DNA of 46,996 nt from Bacteroidaceae bacterium (GCA_017651315.1 JAGCDE010000050.1:1-46996), one strand, 5' to 3'. Positions 15,474-26,234 are shown, counted from the stretch's first letter. The notes: generated by a model from the sequence alone, not told the origin. Translations and numbers: made by a program.

Positions 15474-18005
15474 TCAACTTGTTTTTACTACTGTTTCACT
15501 GTTTTCTACGGCTATCTCGAGCATGTCGCCAGGCTTGCAGCCGCCGTCAATCATCACCTCCGCGATGCGGTCCTCCACAAGGCTCTGTATGGCACGCTTG
15601 AGCGGACGGGCGCCGAATTCCCGGCTGTAGCCCTTCTCGGACAGGAGTGCAAGAGCCTCCCGGGTTACACCGAAGCGGTATCCCATAGCCTCCACGCGGG
15701 TACGGAGGCTGCCTATCTCTATATCGACTATCTTCGACACAGCCTCGCGGTCCAGCTGGTTGAAGGTGATAATCTCATCGATACGGTTTATGAACTCCGG
15801 CGAGAAGGACCTGTGGAGAGCCTTACGGATAATGTCCTGACGCGCCCCCTCAAGTGAGGAGTCCGATGTGCCGAAGCCTATCCCGTGACCGTACTCCTGT
15901 ATCTGCCTGGAGCCGATGTTGGAGGTCATTATAATAATGGTGTTGCGGAAATCCACGGTACGGCTGTCGCTGTCGGTCAGACGTCCCTCGTCCATCACCT
16001 GCAGCAGGATGTTGAATACGTCCTGGTGAGCCTTCTCTATCTCGTCGAACAGGACGATGGAGTAGGGCCTGCGGCGCACCTTTTCGGTAAGCTGGCCACC
16101 TTCCTCGTAACCCACGTATCCCGGAGGTGCACCCACGAGGCGGGAGACTGCGAACTTCTCCATGAACTCGCTCATATCCACCCGTATGAGGGCATCCTCA
16201 CTTCCGAACAGCTCCACGGCAAGCTGCTTGGCGAGCAGTGTCTTGCCCACGCCGGTGGGGCCGAGGAACAGGAAAGAGCCTATTGGTTTGTTAGGATTTT
16301 TCAAACCACAACGACTTCTGCGTATAGCTCTGGCAAGGGTATCTACTGCAGCATCCTGGGCTATCACCTTAGACTTGAGGGCAGGGGAGAGACCACGTAG
16401 GCGTTCACCCTCCTCACGGGCCATTTTCTGCACAGGTATGCCGGTCATCATGGAGACCACCTGGGCAATGTTTTCGGCATCGACCGTCTCGCGGCGGCTC
16501 TTTAGGGAGAGCTCCCAGTCACGCTTCATCACCTCCAGCTCATTCTCGAGACTCTTCTCGCGATCCCGGAAACGGGCGGCGAGTTCAAAGTCCTGACGGG
16601 ATACGGCATCGTTCTTGCCTTCACGGGTAAAGTCAATCTCCTGCTGTTTCTGTTCTATCTCCTTGGGTACCGAAATATTGGACAGATGTGTGCGTGAGCC
16701 CGATTCATCCATCACATCTATGGCCTTGTCGGGGAATGAGCGGTCAGTTATGTAACGCTCGGCCAGATGTACGCAGGACTCGAGGGCCTCGTCGGTATAG
16801 GTGACATTGTGATGCTCCTCATAACGCGACTTGAGGTTCTCCAGGATTAGCAGTGTCTCTTCCGGCGTGGTAGGTTCCACCATAATCTTCTGGAAGCGGC
16901 GCTCAAGCGCCCCGTCCTTCTCAATCGACTTACGGAATTCATCCACCGTGGTGGCTCCGATACACTGTATCTCTCCGCGCGAAAGGGCAGGCTTGAGCAT
17001 GTTGGCGGCATCCATCGAACCTGGTGCCGATCCGGCGCCGATTATCGTATGTACCTCGTCAATGAAAATAATAATGTCAGGATTTTTCTTCAATTCCTGA
17101 ATTATGGACCGGATTCTCTCCTCGAACTGTCCGCGGTATTTCGTGCCTGCCACCACAGCAGCCATGTCAAGCGCAAGCACCCTTTTGCCGAACAGCATCG
17201 GTGACACCTTGCGGGACACTATCCTTTGGGAGAGCCCTTCCACGATAGCCGATTTACCGACTCCGGGTTCACCTATCAGGATGGGGTTGTTCTTCTTGCG
17301 GCGGGTAAGTATCTGCGCCAGTCTCTCAATCTCTTTCTCACGTCCGACGACAGGATCCAGACGGCCCTCTTTAGCTGCCTGGGTGATGTCATTGCTGAAG
17401 TTGTCCAGCACGGGGGTCTTGCTGCCGGACTGGCGTGTAGCGGTCGCGGAGCCGCTGCCCCTTGTGTTCTGTGAGGCGGGGCCTGAAGGGGACGGATTGA
17501 GCTCCTCTTCGTCGTCATCGTCATCATCGCTGATACCCATGCCCATCTGAACAGCGGTGTCCTCTGTCTCCGTGGAGAGGACTCCGGTGAGGTTGCGGTA
17601 ATCTGCATTGTATGACTGGAGTATCCCTGCCGCCTTGGAGGAATGGTCCCTCGCGATGGCCATGAGCATATGCTCTTCCATGACCTCGCCGGACTTGCGG
17701 AGCCTGGCCTCAAGGGCACTGATCTTGAGAAGCCTTGTGACGACCATGGAGAGGGATATGTTCTCTATGGGCACCTTGCCCGATGCAGCCTGGTCCTGTA
17801 CCGGTTGTACGGCCTCAAGACTCTCCTTGAGGGCGTTGAGGTCCACATTCAGCCGGAGAAGCATCTCCACAGCCTTGTTCCGGCCGTCGCGAAGCATTCC
17901 CAGGATGACATGCTCGGGCATGACCTCAGGTTGGGAGAGCCGTTCAGCCTCCTCTTTGCTTAGCACCAGAATGGAATTGAGTTTGTCTGATATCCTGTTG
18001 TTCAT
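15474..18005 (-). CDS. clpC: ATP-dependent Clp protease ATPase subunit ClpC
   Basis: 843 residues from the ATG at 18005 ([13 protein letters not shown]). A longer frame to 18098 would overlap the -7 box at 18072 and has no supporting start. Domains in order: N-domain pair (about 1-140), an acidic Asp/Glu run (about 160-170), AAA1 with [14 protein letters not shown], a UVR-like middle region ([20 protein letters not shown]) typical of ClpC rather than ClpB, and AAA2 with [12 protein letters not shown]. The C-terminus retains the sensor region [10 protein letters not shown]. It unfolds substrates for ClpP. It is the first gene of the clpC-htpG operon and divergent from gyrA. Confidence 0.97.
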   Translation of the reverse strand: MNNRISDKLNSILVLSKEEAERLSQPEVMPEHVILGMLRDGRNKAVEMLLRLNVDLNALKESLEAVQPVQDQAASGKVPIENISLSMVVTRLLKISALEARLRKSGEVMEEHMLMAIARDHSSKAAGILQSYNADYRNLTGVLSTETEDTAVQMGMGISDDDDDDEEELNPSPSGPASQNTRGSGSATATRQSGSKTPVLDNFSNDITQAAKEGRLDPVVGREKEIERLAQILTRRKKNNPILIGEPGVGKSAIVEGLSQRIVSRKVSPMLFGKRVLALDMAAVVAGTKYRGQFEERIRSIIQELKKNPDIIIFIDEVHTIIGAGSAPGSMDAANMLKPALSRGEIQCIGATTVDEFRKSIEKDGALERRFQKIMVEPTTPEETLLILENLKSRYEEHHNVTYTDEALESCVHLAERYITDRSFPDKAIDVMDESGSRTHLSNISVPKEIEQKQQEIDFTREGKNDAVSRQDFELAARFRDREKSLENELEVMKRDWELSLKSRRETVDAENIAQVVSMMTGIPVQKMAREEGERLRGLSPALKSKVIAQDAAVDTLARAIRRSRCGLKNPNKPIGSFLFLGPTGVGKTLLAKQLAVELFGSEDALIRVDMSEFMEKFAVSRLVGAPPGYVGYEEGGQLTEKVRRRPYSIVLFDEIEKAHQDVFNILLQVMDEGRLTDSDSRTVDFRNTIIIMTSNIGSRQIQEYGHGIGFGTSDSSLEGARQDIIRKALHRSFSPEFINRIDEIITFNQLDREAVSKIVDIEIGSLRTRVEAMGYRFGVTREALALLSEKGYSREFGARPLKRAIQSLVEDRIAEVMIDGGCKPGDMLEIAVENSETVVKTS

Positions 18006-18071
18006 CTGTCTTTCTTTGCGGATTGTATCGGTTTGGTTTATGTTCGTGGCTGCTACATCACAGCCCGGGTG

Positions 18072-18079
18072 CAAAGGTA
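18072..18079 (-). promoter_or_regulatory. -7 box of the clpC promoter
   Basis: TACCTTTG on the minus strand matches TAnnTTTG, about 66 bases upstream of the clpC ATG. A TTGG lies about 15 bases further upstream, slightly short of ideal spacing. Confidence 0.6.
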
Positions 18080-18173
18080 TGAACAAAAGGCGTGCCAACG
18101 GGTCTTATCATGACATAAAGTCCTGACAACGCCACAAAAGTTATGAACACAATAAACAAAGTACGCGCGCGCG

Positions 18174-18204
18174 TTGGTCAAATGAGCAAAAAGAAGTAAT
18201 TTTG
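18174..18204 (+). promoter_or_regulatory. gyrA promoter (-33 TTGG, -7 TAATTTTG)
   Basis: TTGG at 18174-18177 is followed after 19 bases by TAATTTTG at 18197-18204, the best -33/-7 match in the window. An alternating CG run (CGCGCGCGCG, 18164-18173) lies directly upstream. The predicted leader before the TTG start is about 65 bases. Confidence 0.7.
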
Positions 18205-18274
18205 ACCGTTTAAAGCCGTAAGGCGGCAAACACTTCGAATAAGACAAAGAAAAGACAAACAAAATAGAGGAAAA

Positions 18275-20821
18275 TTGGAAAATCAGGACAGAATTATCAG
18301 GGTGAACATTGAGGAGGAGATGAAGTCCTCATATATTGACTATTCCATGTCAGTGATAGTGGCCAGGGCCCTTCCGGATGCCCGTGACGGACTCAAGCCC
18401 GTGCACCGCCGCATACTCTACAGCATGATGCGTGACGGCAACACTTCGGACAAGGGGTACCGCAAGTCGGCACGTACGGTGGGCGATGTGCTCGGACACT
18501 TCCATCCTCATGGAGATTCATCGGTTTATGGTGCACTTGTGCGTCTTGCACAGGATTGGATAATGCGTTATCCGCTTGTCGATGGCCAGGGTAACTTCGG
18601 CTCAATAGACGGTGACAGCCCTGCTGCCATGCGTTACACCGAGGTCCGCCTCAGGAAGATAGGCGAGGAGATGATGCAGGACATAAACAAGAACACAGTT
18701 GACTTTGTGCCGAACTACGACAACAAGGAGGAGGAACCCACGGTCCTTCCCGCCTGCATACCCAACCTGCTCATCAACGGTTCGTCGGGTATTGCCGTAG
18801 GTATGGCCACGAACATGCCGCCCCACAACCTGACCGAGGTGCTGAACGGCTGCATGGCCATGGTTGACAATCCTGATATAACAATAGATGAACTGATGCA
18901 GTTCATAAAGGCTCCCGATTTCCCCACAGGCGCATATATCTATGGTATCAGCGGTGTCCGTGAGGCGTATGAGACAGGACGCGGACGTGTCATCATGCGT
19001 GCCAGGACCGAGATAGAGGCCGGTGAGCAGCATGACAAGATAGTCGTAACCGAGATTCCCTACGGTGTGAACAAGGCAGAACTGATCAAGTTCATTGCTG
19101 AACTTGTCACAGACAAGAAGATAGAGGGCATAAGCAACGTGAACGACGAGTCGGACCGTGAGGGTATGCGTATCGTCATAGACGTTAAGCGAGACGCCAA
19201 TGCTGGCGTTGTATTGAACAAGCTCTTCAAGATGACCGCTTTGCAGACATCTTTCGGAGTCAACAATATTGCTCTTGTCAAGGGACGTCCCAAATGCCTT
19301 AACCTGCGCGAACTCATTAAGTGTTTCATTGAGCACCGTCATGAAGTGGTAATCCGCCGCACCAGATTTGATTTGGAGGAGGCCAGGAAACGCGCCCATA
19401 TCCTGGAGGGACTGATAATCGCATCGGACAACATCGATGAGGTCATACAGATCATCAAGAGCGCCAAGACACCCAACGACGCTATCCAGGGGCTTATGGA
19501 CCGCTTCGGTCTGGACGACATCCAGGCCAAGGCTATCGTGGATATGCGTCTGCGCCAGCTTACAGGACTGATGCAGGACCAGCTGCATGAGGAATATAAC
19601 CAGGTCATGGCACGCATTGAAGAGTTACAGAGTATTCTGGACGATCCCGAGAAATGCAAGCAGGTCATCAAGGATGAGATGCAGGCCATCATTGACAAGT
19701 ACGGCGACGGGCGCAAGACCGAGATAGTCTATGCAAGCGAGGAGTTCAACCCCGAGGACTTCTATGCCGACGAGCCCATGATCATTACAATGTCCCACTT
19801 AGGTTACATCAAGCGCACAGCTCTTACAGAGTACCGTCTGCAGGGCAGGGGTGGAGTAGGATCCCGCGGCAGCGACAAGCGTGAAGAGGACTTCATCGAG
19901 CACATATTCACGGCCACCACACACAACTATATACTCTTCTTCACACAGAAGGGACGCTGCTACTGGCTCAAGGTATATGACATACCCGAGGGCGGCAAGA
20001 CATCGAAAGGCCGTGCCATCCAGAACATGCTCAACATAGAGCCGGGCGATGCCGTGAACGCCTATATTGCGATAAAGAACCTGGCTGATGCGGAGTTCAC
20101 TTCCAACCATTATCTGGTGTTCTGCACACAGAACGGCGTAATCAAGAAGACAATACTCCAGGATTACTCACGTCCGCGCCAGAACGGTATCAACGCCATC
20201 AACCTGAATGAGGGCGACAAGGTTATCAACGTACTGCTCACGGACGGCAACAAGGAGATAATCATTGCCAACCGCAACGGCCGTGCCATCCGTTTCAACG
20301 AGAGCACCGTACGCGGCATGGGGCGAACAGCGACCGGTGTCCGTGCCATGACCCTGGATGATGACGGTGAGGACCAGGTGGTAGGGATGATTGCCGTGGA
20401 TGAAGAACCCGAGGAGACCATCATGGTGGTATCCGAGCAGGGCTACGGCAAGCGTTCCGAGATTGAGGACTACCGCAAGACCAACCGTGGCGGCAAGGGT
20501 GTCAAGACCCTCAACATAACCGAAAAGACCGGAAAGCTGGTTTCCATCCAGGCTGTTACCGATGATAACGACTTGGTAATCATCAACAAGTCAGGTATCA
20601 CGCTGCGTGTGAGCGTATCCGCTTTCCGTATCATGGGTCGTGCCACACAGGGCGTAAGACTCATCAACCTCGAGAAGCGCAATGACCAGATAGGCTCCAT
20701 CTGCAAGGTGGACAGCGAACCGGCCGAGGAGGAGCTGCAGGGTGAGGCAGGGGAGGCACCCGACCTCCTGCAGGGTGGGAAAACCGCTCCCGAAGCATCA
20801 CAGGAACCCGTCACAGAGTGA
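18275..20821 (+). CDS. gyrA: DNA gyrase subunit A, apparent TTG start
   Basis: 848 residues. The start codon is TTG: no ATG precedes the conserved N-terminus ([20 protein letters not shown]), and a Shine-Dalgarno-like GAGGAAAA lies just before it. The quinolone-resistance region is [10 protein letters not shown] (77-86), with Ser82 and, at the position of E. coli Asp87, Gly86. Catalytic Tyr121 is in AAMRYTE. The C-terminal beta-pinwheel has a degenerate GyrA box, QGRGGVG, and the protein ends in an acidic tail ([15 protein letters not shown] onward). With GyrB it introduces negative supercoils using ATP. It is divergent from clpC, with its own promoter. The next gene, a TPR protein, follows 61 bases downstream. 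Confidence 0.98.
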   Translation: MENQDRIIRVNIEEEMKSSYIDYSMSVIVARALPDARDGLKPVHRRILYSMMRDGNTSDKGYRKSARTVGDVLGHFHPHGDSSVYGALVRLAQDWIMRYPLVDGQGNFGSIDGDSPAAMRYTEVRLRKIGEEMMQDINKNTVDFVPNYDNKEEEPTVLPACIPNLLINGSSGIAVGMATNMPPHNLTEVLNGCMAMVDNPDITIDELMQFIKAPDFPTGAYIYGISGVREAYETGRGRVIMRARTEIEAGEQHDKIVVTEIPYGVNKAELIKFIAELVTDKKIEGISNVNDESDREGMRIVIDVKRDANAGVVLNKLFKMTALQTSFGVNNIALVKGRPKCLNLRELIKCFIEHRHEVVIRRTRFDLEEARKRAHILEGLIIASDNIDEVIQIIKSAKTPNDAIQGLMDRFGLDDIQAKAIVDMRLRQLTGLMQDQLHEEYNQVMARIEELQSILDDPEKCKQVIKDEMQAIIDKYGDGRKTEIVYASEEFNPEDFYADEPMIITMSHLGYIKRTALTEYRLQGRGGVGSRGSDKREEDFIEHIFTATTHNYILFFTQKGRCYWLKVYDIPEGGKTSKGRAIQNMLNIEPGDAVNAYIAIKNLADAEFTSNHYLVFCTQNGVIKKTILQDYSRPRQNGINAINLNEGDKVINVLLTDGNKEIIIANRNGRAIRFNESTVRGMGRTATGVRAMTLDDDGEDQVVGMIAVDEEPEETIMVVSEQGYGKRSEIEDYRKTNRGGKGVKTLNITEKTGKLVSIQAVTDDNDLVIINKSGITLRVSVSAFRIMGRATQGVRLINLEKRNDQIGSICKVDSEPAEEELQGEAGEAPDLLQGGKTAPEASQEPVTE

Positions 20822-20882
20822 ATTTTAACATTCCATACAGAATAGTATAATATTAATGTAAAACCTATAAAACTTATTCAAA

Positions 20883-22181
20883 ATGAAAAAGGTATTATTT
20901 GTTTTGATTGCCGCTTTGGGCTTTTCATGTTCTTCATACGCCCAGATGAGCGAAAAAGAGATCAAGAAGGCCACTAAAGCTGCTCAAAAAAGCGTTAAGG
21001 ATGCCAGGAATTTCTACGAGAGGGACGATGCCTCCCAGAGGGACAAGGCCGATGGAAAGAGGATGATAGACGAAGCTATCAAGAATCCGTTGGTCATGGA
21101 CTGGGACCAGACCTGGGCCACAGCAGCCCTTATCTACAGGGAGCAGTTCTTCAACGAGACCGTCAACTTCAACAGTGGCAGCAAGTGCGATACAGTGGCC
21201 ATGTACGACTATCTTGTCAAGTGGTTCAACTATTCCATCAAGGCCGATGATATACAGCAGCATCCCACAGACCCGAAGGCCAAACCGAGCAACGAGGTCC
21301 GCAACAAGCAGGCCAACTATATCAACAATAACCTTTCCATGTTGATTAACGGCGGTATCTTCTTCTTCAACAACCGCGCAGACTTCAAGAAAGCCTACGA
21401 CATGTTCGACATGTTCTACACGATGGCCGATGCCGACATCATCGCAAGCTACGTCGCTGAACGTCCGGATTTCGATGAGGACAAGATCCGTTTCGCCTAT
21501 TTCCCCGCACTCTGCGCATGGAAGCTCGGGAACTGGAAAGACGTTCTCAAGTATTCGGATCTGGCCATCCAGGACAAGGGCCTTCTGCCTGACCACAACG
21601 GCGAGGCTTCCTATGAGATCACCTGCGACGCCTACGGCAACCTGGGCGACACAGTGAACTGGCTCAAGACCCTCAAGGCCGGTATGATAGAGTATCCAAG
21701 CCAGGATTTCTACTACAACAAGCTCCTCAACTACTACAATGACAAGGGCAATATGGATGAGCTCAAGGATTTTGCGCTTGAGATAATCAAGCAGGATCCC
21801 GACAAGGCTTACAACTACTATGTCCTGGGTTATGTGAACCAGAAGGCCGGTGACTACAATAAGGCCGAGGAGTACTACAAGACCGCTATTGAGAAGGATG
21901 CCGAACTCGTTGACGCTTACAACAACCTGGGTCTCTGCTATTTAGAGGAAGCCAAGGAGTTCTGGGCTGCCAATGAGAACGTCAACATCCGCTCAAACGA
22001 GTACAAGAAACTCTTGGAGCAGGAAAAGACATTCTACAACAATGCTCTGCCTGTGTTTGAGAAACTGCGTGAGCTTGCACCCGCAGACAAGGACAAATGG
22101 GCGCTTCCTCTGTATAACATCTACTACAAGCTCAATATGAGCAAGGAGCTCAACGCTATCGAGCCTCTGCTGGATGAGTAA
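20883..22181 (+). CDS. Secreted TPR-repeat protein
   Basis: 432 residues. The N-terminus MKKVLFVLIAALGFSCSSYA is a signal peptide with cleavage after AYA-Q. A Cys inside the leader (FSCSSYA) could instead make a lipobox, but the AQ junction is the better fit. The mature protein is helical and acidic. TPR motifs are clear near residues 300-350 (AYNYYVLGYVNQKAGDYNKA then EEYYKTAIEKDAELVDAYNN). Upstream helices show the same spacing more weakly. TPR proteins of this kind act as periplasmic or outer-membrane scaffolds. It lies 61 bases after gyrA on the same strand and ends in a strong terminator, so it may be cotranscribed with gyrA. Confidence 0.85.
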   Translation: MKKVLFVLIAALGFSCSSYAQMSEKEIKKATKAAQKSVKDARNFYERDDASQRDKADGKRMIDEAIKNPLVMDWDQTWATAALIYREQFFNETVNFNSGSKCDTVAMYDYLVKWFNYSIKADDIQQHPTDPKAKPSNEVRNKQANYINNNLSMLINGGIFFFNNRADFKKAYDMFDMFYTMADADIIASYVAERPDFDEDKIRFAYFPALCAWKLGNWKDVLKYSDLAIQDKGLLPDHNGEASYEITCDAYGNLGDTVNWLKTLKAGMIEYPSQDFYYNKLLNYYNDKGNMDELKDFALEIIKQDPDKAYNYYVLGYVNQKAGDYNKAEEYYKTAIEKDAELVDAYNNLGLCYLEEAKEFWAANENVNIRSNEYKKLLEQEKTFYNNALPVFEKLRELAPADKDKWALPLYNIYYKLNMSKELNAIEPLLDE

Positions 22182-22208
22182 AAGGTAAGCAAAACAAGAT
22201 TCCAGGAC

Positions 22209-22246
22209 AAGCCGGAGCAATCAGATGATTCTCCGGCTTTCTTTAT
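22209..22246 (+). terminator. Rho-independent terminator after the TPR gene
   Basis: Arms AAGCCGGAG (22209-22217) and CTCCGGCTT (22231-22239) form a perfect 9-bp stem followed by TCTTTATAT. Confidence 0.85.
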
Positions 22247-22320
22247 ATATGGATTATGGATTGGGGGCGGGTCAATATTTCCTATTTAACATAATAGTTA
22301 TTATGTGAAAAACTGGCTTG

Positions 22321-22352
22321 TAAAAAAAGCTTGCGGAATTTCTCCCGCAAGC
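22321..22352 (-). terminator. Rho-independent terminator after the small HTH gene
   Basis: Arms GCTTGCGG (22329-22336) and CCGCAAGC (22345-22352) are followed on the minus strand by seven T. It lies 55 bases after the stop at 22407. Confidence 0.85.
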
Positions 22353-22406
22353 ATAGAATTCCGGTTCAGCGGATACTGTCAGCTGTTGCCTTGAAACTGC
22401 CGGATC

Positions 22407-22664
22407 TCACTTCTGTTTTGTTTCCGCAAGGATTTCAAGAGCACGGTCAAGAACCGTTGTATCGTCAATCACCACACAGCCACCGTTCGGTCCCGGTTCC
22501 ATATGAAAACCTACGGCTGAGCCTTTCTTGTAGTCTGTCCCTCCGAAGAAATTCCGGACTGTGGCTACATCCATATTCAACTCCTTGGCTATGCGGTGCA
22601 TGCTGCCTTCAGGCAACTGGGCCTTGATCTGCCTAAGCTCATTAAATGTAATCAATCTGGTCAT
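22407..22664 (-). CDS. Small HTH-type DNA-binding protein
   Basis: 85 residues from the second ATG (MTRLITFNELRQIKAQLPEG); an ATG 6 bases earlier is also possible. A helix-turn-helix is visible around residues 20-38 (SMHRIAKELNMDVATVRNFF). It is followed by a GPNGGCVVIDDTTVLDRALEIL tail of a type common in short Bacteroidetes DNA-binding proteins. It is probably a nucleoid-associated or regulatory protein; the target is unknown. It has its own -7 box and terminator, so it is a single-gene unit between the TPR gene and the end of the bat operon. Confidence 0.8.
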   Translation of the reverse strand: MTRLITFNELRQIKAQLPEGSMHRIAKELNMDVATVRNFFGGTDYKKGSAVGFHMEPGPNGGCVVIDDTTVLDRALEILAETKQK

Positions 22665-22686
22665 AAGCATTATTTTTATCAGTAAT

Positions 22687-22694
22687 CAAAATTA
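22687..22694 (-). promoter_or_regulatory. -7 box of the small HTH gene
   Basis: TAATTTTG on the minus strand matches TAnnTTTG, 16-22 bases before the candidate ATGs. No clear TTTG at -33. Confidence 0.5.
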
Positions 22695-22734
22695 TCTTCT
22701 GTAATAACCGTTTCCCGTCCCCATAGGAATTCCA

Positions 22735-23439
22735 TCAGACCATTAAGCAGGCACCGCATAATATCAATGCAAATGAGCCGGCCAGGAAGCATAGAAAAGT
22801 ATATATGTCGTTCCTCAGGAATCCTGTCTTGGTGTAGAGAATCAGATAATCCCTGTAAATATGTTGTTTACGGTCTTTACGGATCAGGAACAGATACAGG
22901 AAATAAACTAACGTTCCGACCAAAGCCCCGAACAGCATCCCCACCAGGATATCACCTATATAATGTACACCTAAATAACAGCGTATCAACGAATTAATTG
23001 TAGCCCAGAAAGAGACTGCAATACTGAACCACAGTTCACGGACAAGCCATATCATGAATACGGCTATCCCGAACGAGTTGGCCGCATGTCCCGAAAAAAA
23101 GCCGTAAAGTCCTCCACGATAGCCATTTACAGTATCTACGAGATGCAGAATACTTTCGTCTCTCGTAGGTCTTAGCCTGTGGAACATGGGTTTGAAGATT
23201 CCGGATGAAACCTGGTCGCAGATAAGCACCACAAGAGCTATCATCAAAAGCACAACCAGAATCCTGCGGGGAGTGATATTCCTCACAATCAGAAATATAG
23301 CTATAAGAGCCAAAGGAACCCAGACATAAATTTCCGTATATAGTCCTGCCACACCGTCCAGAAAAATGGAGTCACTGCCATTTATCGCCAGTGTGGCAGC
23401 TCTGTCTGTCTCAATGAGACTCTTTAAAGCTTCAGTCAT
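22735..23439 (-). CDS. PAP2-family membrane phosphatase
   Basis: 234 residues with five or six membrane segments. The acid-phosphatase motifs are in order: KPMFHRLRP (KxxxxxxRP), FSGH (for PSGH) and RCYLGVHYIGD (SRxxxxxHxxxD with C for S-adjacent variation). Family members dephosphorylate undecaprenyl pyrophosphate, phosphatidic acid or lipid A. It starts 21 bases after the batE stop and is probably the last gene of the bat operon. The C-terminal two helices beyond the catalytic core are shared with many Bacteroidetes homologues. Substrate not determined. Confidence 0.9.
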   Translation of the reverse strand: MTEALKSLIETDRAATLAINGSDSIFLDGVAGLYTEIYVWVPLALIAIFLIVRNITPRRILVVLLMIALVVLICDQVSSGIFKPMFHRLRPTRDESILHLVDTVNGYRGGLYGFFSGHAANSFGIAVFMIWLVRELWFSIAVSFWATINSLIRCYLGVHYIGDILVGMLFGALVGTLVYFLYLFLIRKDRKQHIYRDYLILYTKTGFLRNDIYTFLCFLAGSFALILCGACLMV

Positions 23440-23460
23440 TCATACCGTGTATTTAGAACT

Positions 23461-24291
23461 CTATATAATCTCCATCACCTTGCGGAGTACCCATCCCGTA
23501 TTGCCGTCCTCAAGCCTGATTTCCACCCACTCCTTCATGGAGCTGTCAAGAATGTCAACCTTGCGGCCTTCATGTATTATGAACAGGTCCGTACCGCTGT
23601 CACTCGGGGTGCTTTTGACCGTGACGCTCGGCGAAACTATGATTGCCGTGTCCCGGTTTACAATGTTGCTCCTCTGTGTTGAAGCGAAGATAAATGATAA
23701 AATGGAGAAAACAAAGAAAAACAGGCTAAAAGCGAAAGATATTTTTTTCAGTGAGACTTTTCGGGATAGCAGGAACACTCCGGCCATGAGTGCGGCGACA
23801 AAGAAGAACAGCAGTGTAAGCGCCGCCCAGGTGTTGATGTCGAGAGCTGCCACGAGGTTCCTGAACCACACCACAATGAACAGCTGGTTCTTGGGAGTGA
23901 CCTTATCTACCGTCCTGGTCCTGGCAAGTTCCAGATTGAACTTGACATCGTCATCCGACGGGTCAAGCAGATAAGCCCTCTCATACCAGAGTATGGCCTG
24001 GGCTATCTCATCGAGCTTGAAATATGAATTGCCGAGGTTCATGCAGAGTGTGGCCGAAACACCTTCGTTACGCAAAACCTCCTGATAAAGGTCAATGGCG
24101 GTCAGGTAGTCACCCTGTATATATGCGCTGTCCGCATCGGCGGCCGATACGGTTGCCACTGAGAGCGAGTCCTGGTTCTGGACGAGCCGTGTGAAATCGT
24201 CCGTCCCCTCCTCCTGTGCCGATGCCTCTTGCGCCGATGCAGCGGGCAACAGGATGGACAACCCAAATAATACGAGCAGTATCTTTTTCAT
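23461..24291 (-). CDS. batE: BatE: TPR and SH3-like aerotolerance protein
   Basis: 276 residues from the ATG at 24291, which begins a signal peptide (MKKILLVLFGLSILLPAASA). TPR motifs occupy about 45-125 (AYIQGDYLTAIDLYQEVLRN, NLGNSYFKLDEIAQAILWYE). Two membrane segments follow (about 155-205). The C-terminus is an SH3b-like domain (VTVKSTPSDSG, GRKVDILDS, NTGWVLRKVMEII). It is the BatE member of the aerotolerance operon: an inner-membrane protein with periplasmic repeats. An upstream start at 24324 would precede the signal peptide and is unlikely. Confidence 0.9.
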   Translation of the reverse strand: MKKILLVLFGLSILLPAASAQEASAQEEGTDDFTRLVQNQDSLSVATVSAADADSAYIQGDYLTAIDLYQEVLRNEGVSATLCMNLGNSYFKLDEIAQAILWYERAYLLDPSDDDVKFNLELARTRTVDKVTPKNQLFIVVWFRNLVAALDINTWAALTLLFFFVAALMAGVFLLSRKVSLKKISFAFSLFFFVFSILSFIFASTQRSNIVNRDTAIIVSPSVTVKSTPSDSGTDLFIIHEGRKVDILDSSMKEWVEIRLEDGNTGWVLRKVMEII

Positions 24292-24346
24292 AATAATCAC
24301 CTTATCGTCAAATTCCAAATACACCTTAAATAATAATTATCCCACC

Positions 24347-26233
24347 TTATTTAATAACATCCTCAAGTGCACCTATAATACCGGAAGCCTCCTCATAGAG
24401 ACGGTCCATGCGTCCGGTGTCATCGCCTGGGGCATAACGGGCGAACTCACAGTCATCCAGCACTCCTGTCACCTTGCCTACCAGTTCATCGGACACTTTT
24501 CTCTGCCTCAGTTCCTCCCCTATGTTGTCCTTGGAGAGATTGGCTACAGGGATGACGAGCTTATCGCTGAGATAGCCCAGCAGGGCACGCATGGTCTCGT
24601 CATAGAACTTCTCCTTGTCTCCCTCGGCCATCAGCTTGCGGGCCACTTTCAGACGCTTGGAGGCCGTGGAGCTGGCTTTCTTGACCTTTACCCGTGCCAT
24701 GTTGGCATTGTCCTGAATCCTCTTGCGTGAAATCATGACCAACAGGGCAAGCAGCACTACAGGCAGAGCGAGCAGCAGCCAGAACAGCGTCGAAAGGAAG
24801 AACATGTCGCCGGTCTGACGGAAATTGCCCCCGGTGGTATGGAAGCGGACATCCTGTCCCACATACTTCAGGTCCTCCTTGCTCACGTAGGAGATTGAGG
24901 AGGGAGAGTCGTCCCCACCCTGCCCCTTGGCCACATTGAGCTGATACTCATCGGTTTTAAGGGTCTTGTATGAACCGCTTTGGGGGTCGAAGTACTGGAA
25001 CTCTAAGGCCGGAATCCTGTATTCGCCGGCATGACGCGGGATGAACAGGTACTCATATACCTTATTGCCGGTCTGACGGCCGCCCTTGATGGTATATTTG
25101 TTATCCACCTTGGGGTCATAGATGTCAAAATCCTTGGGCAGGTCCAGCTCAGGAGTCTTGACGAGCTTCAGGTTACCCGTACCGGAGAGGACCACCTTCA
25201 CCGTAACGGCATCATTGGCGGTCACTTCGGTGGAGCTTATGTCGGAACTGATGCTGAAATCCCCCACTCCGCCGTAGAACGACTTGCTTTTGCCGGAAGG
25301 CAGCGGCTTCACGTTAAGTGCAATCCTTCTGGTTACAAGATCTTTCTTTATGTCTATGTAGCGTCCTGAATTGTAGAAGAAATCGAAAATATCGTTGGTG
25401 TTTGTCCTGACAGGCTGCGATATCACGCCCTCGAAAGTTGTGGCCGGTATCTCAAGCTCACCGGACTGCTGCGGGAAGAGCACGTATTGCGCCCATACAA
25501 GTGTCTGGTAGTTGCGTCCGTTGTAGCGTTCAAGCTGGAACTCCTTCCTGCGAGGCAGCTCCACCTCCTGGACATGGAAGTTCTTAAGGTCCGGCATCTT
25601 GTTGCTCAGGCTCGACAGTTCAAGGGATGTGGAGCAATATACCTTGAATGTGAGCAGCAGGGCCTCCTGCTCATAGACTGTGGTCTTATCCACAGTAGCC
25701 AGCATGAAGAGGTCGTCGGAGCCTATCTCATCGCTGCCGGACTGGCGGTTCTGCTGGGTCTGACCGGTGTTGCCACCGCGTTGTGAGGATTGGTTCTGCT
25801 GGCTCTGCTGACTCTGTTGCGGCTGGTTGCTGTCAGGAGGCAGCACCTTTATGGTCAGTCCGTTGGAGGTATATGTGTTGTTGCCTATAGTGACGGTAGC
25901 GCCATCAAGCTTGTAATCGCCCTCCTCATCGGCCACTACTATGAAAGTGTATGTATATGATGATGACGTAGTGACCTTGCCGTTCACCACCGATGTGGAT
26001 TGCGACGTTGCCGTACTCGGACCGGCCAGCACCGACAGTCCCTTCATGTCGGGTGCCCTGAACTGTTTCGGGGTAGCGTCAGTCACCTTGTACGAAATCC
26101 TGAAACGTTCACCGCGTACCACAGCCGAAGGGGCCTGTGCCGTGAATGTCACGTCATCGGCGAGTACGGTCTGTGAAGCCATTGCAAGAATGAGCGTCAC
26201 TACAAGTCCTGCTGTTTTCCTGATTATATCCAT
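24347..26233 (-). CDS. batD: BatD: oxygen-tolerance membrane protein
   Basis: 628 residues from the ATG at 26233 (MDIIRKTAGL with a signal peptide to VLA-DD). The longer frame back to 26347 lies inside batB-batC and lacks a signal. BatD beta-sandwich repeats follow (VTFTAQAPSAVVRGERFRIS, LNVKPLPSG, DAVTVKVVLSGTGNLKLVKT), interrupted by a Gln/Ser-rich linker (about 138-170). A membrane helix near 505-525 (LFWLLLALPVVLLALLVMIS) precedes a cytoplasmic basic tail. It overlaps the end of the BatB-BatC gene closely (stop at 26235). BatD is thought to form a membrane complex with BatA-C. Confidence 0.93.
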   Translation of the reverse strand: MDIIRKTAGLVVTLILAMASQTVLADDVTFTAQAPSAVVRGERFRISYKVTDATPKQFRAPDMKGLSVLAGPSTATSQSTSVVNGKVTTSSSYTYTFIVVADEEGDYKLDGATVTIGNNTYTSNGLTIKVLPPDSNQPQQSQQSQQNQSSQRGGNTGQTQQNRQSGSDEIGSDDLFMLATVDKTTVYEQEALLLTFKVYCSTSLELSSLSNKMPDLKNFHVQEVELPRRKEFQLERYNGRNYQTLVWAQYVLFPQQSGELEIPATTFEGVISQPVRTNTNDIFDFFYNSGRYIDIKKDLVTRRIALNVKPLPSGKSKSFYGGVGDFSISSDISSTEVTANDAVTVKVVLSGTGNLKLVKTPELDLPKDFDIYDPKVDNKYTIKGGRQTGNKVYEYLFIPRHAGEYRIPALEFQYFDPQSGSYKTLKTDEYQLNVAKGQGGDDSPSSISYVSKEDLKYVGQDVRFHTTGGNFRQTGDMFFLSTLFWLLLALPVVLLALLVMISRKRIQDNANMARVKVKKASSTASKRLKVARKLMAEGDKEKFYDETMRALLGYLSDKLVIPVANLSKDNIGEELRQRKVSDELVGKVTGVLDDCEFARYAPGDDTGRMDRLYEEASGIIGALEDVIK

Positions 26234-26234
26234 A

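Noticed and set aside
18602-19588. Long minus-strand frame opposite gyrA
   Set aside because: Shadow of the gyrA codon pattern, with no recognisable domain.
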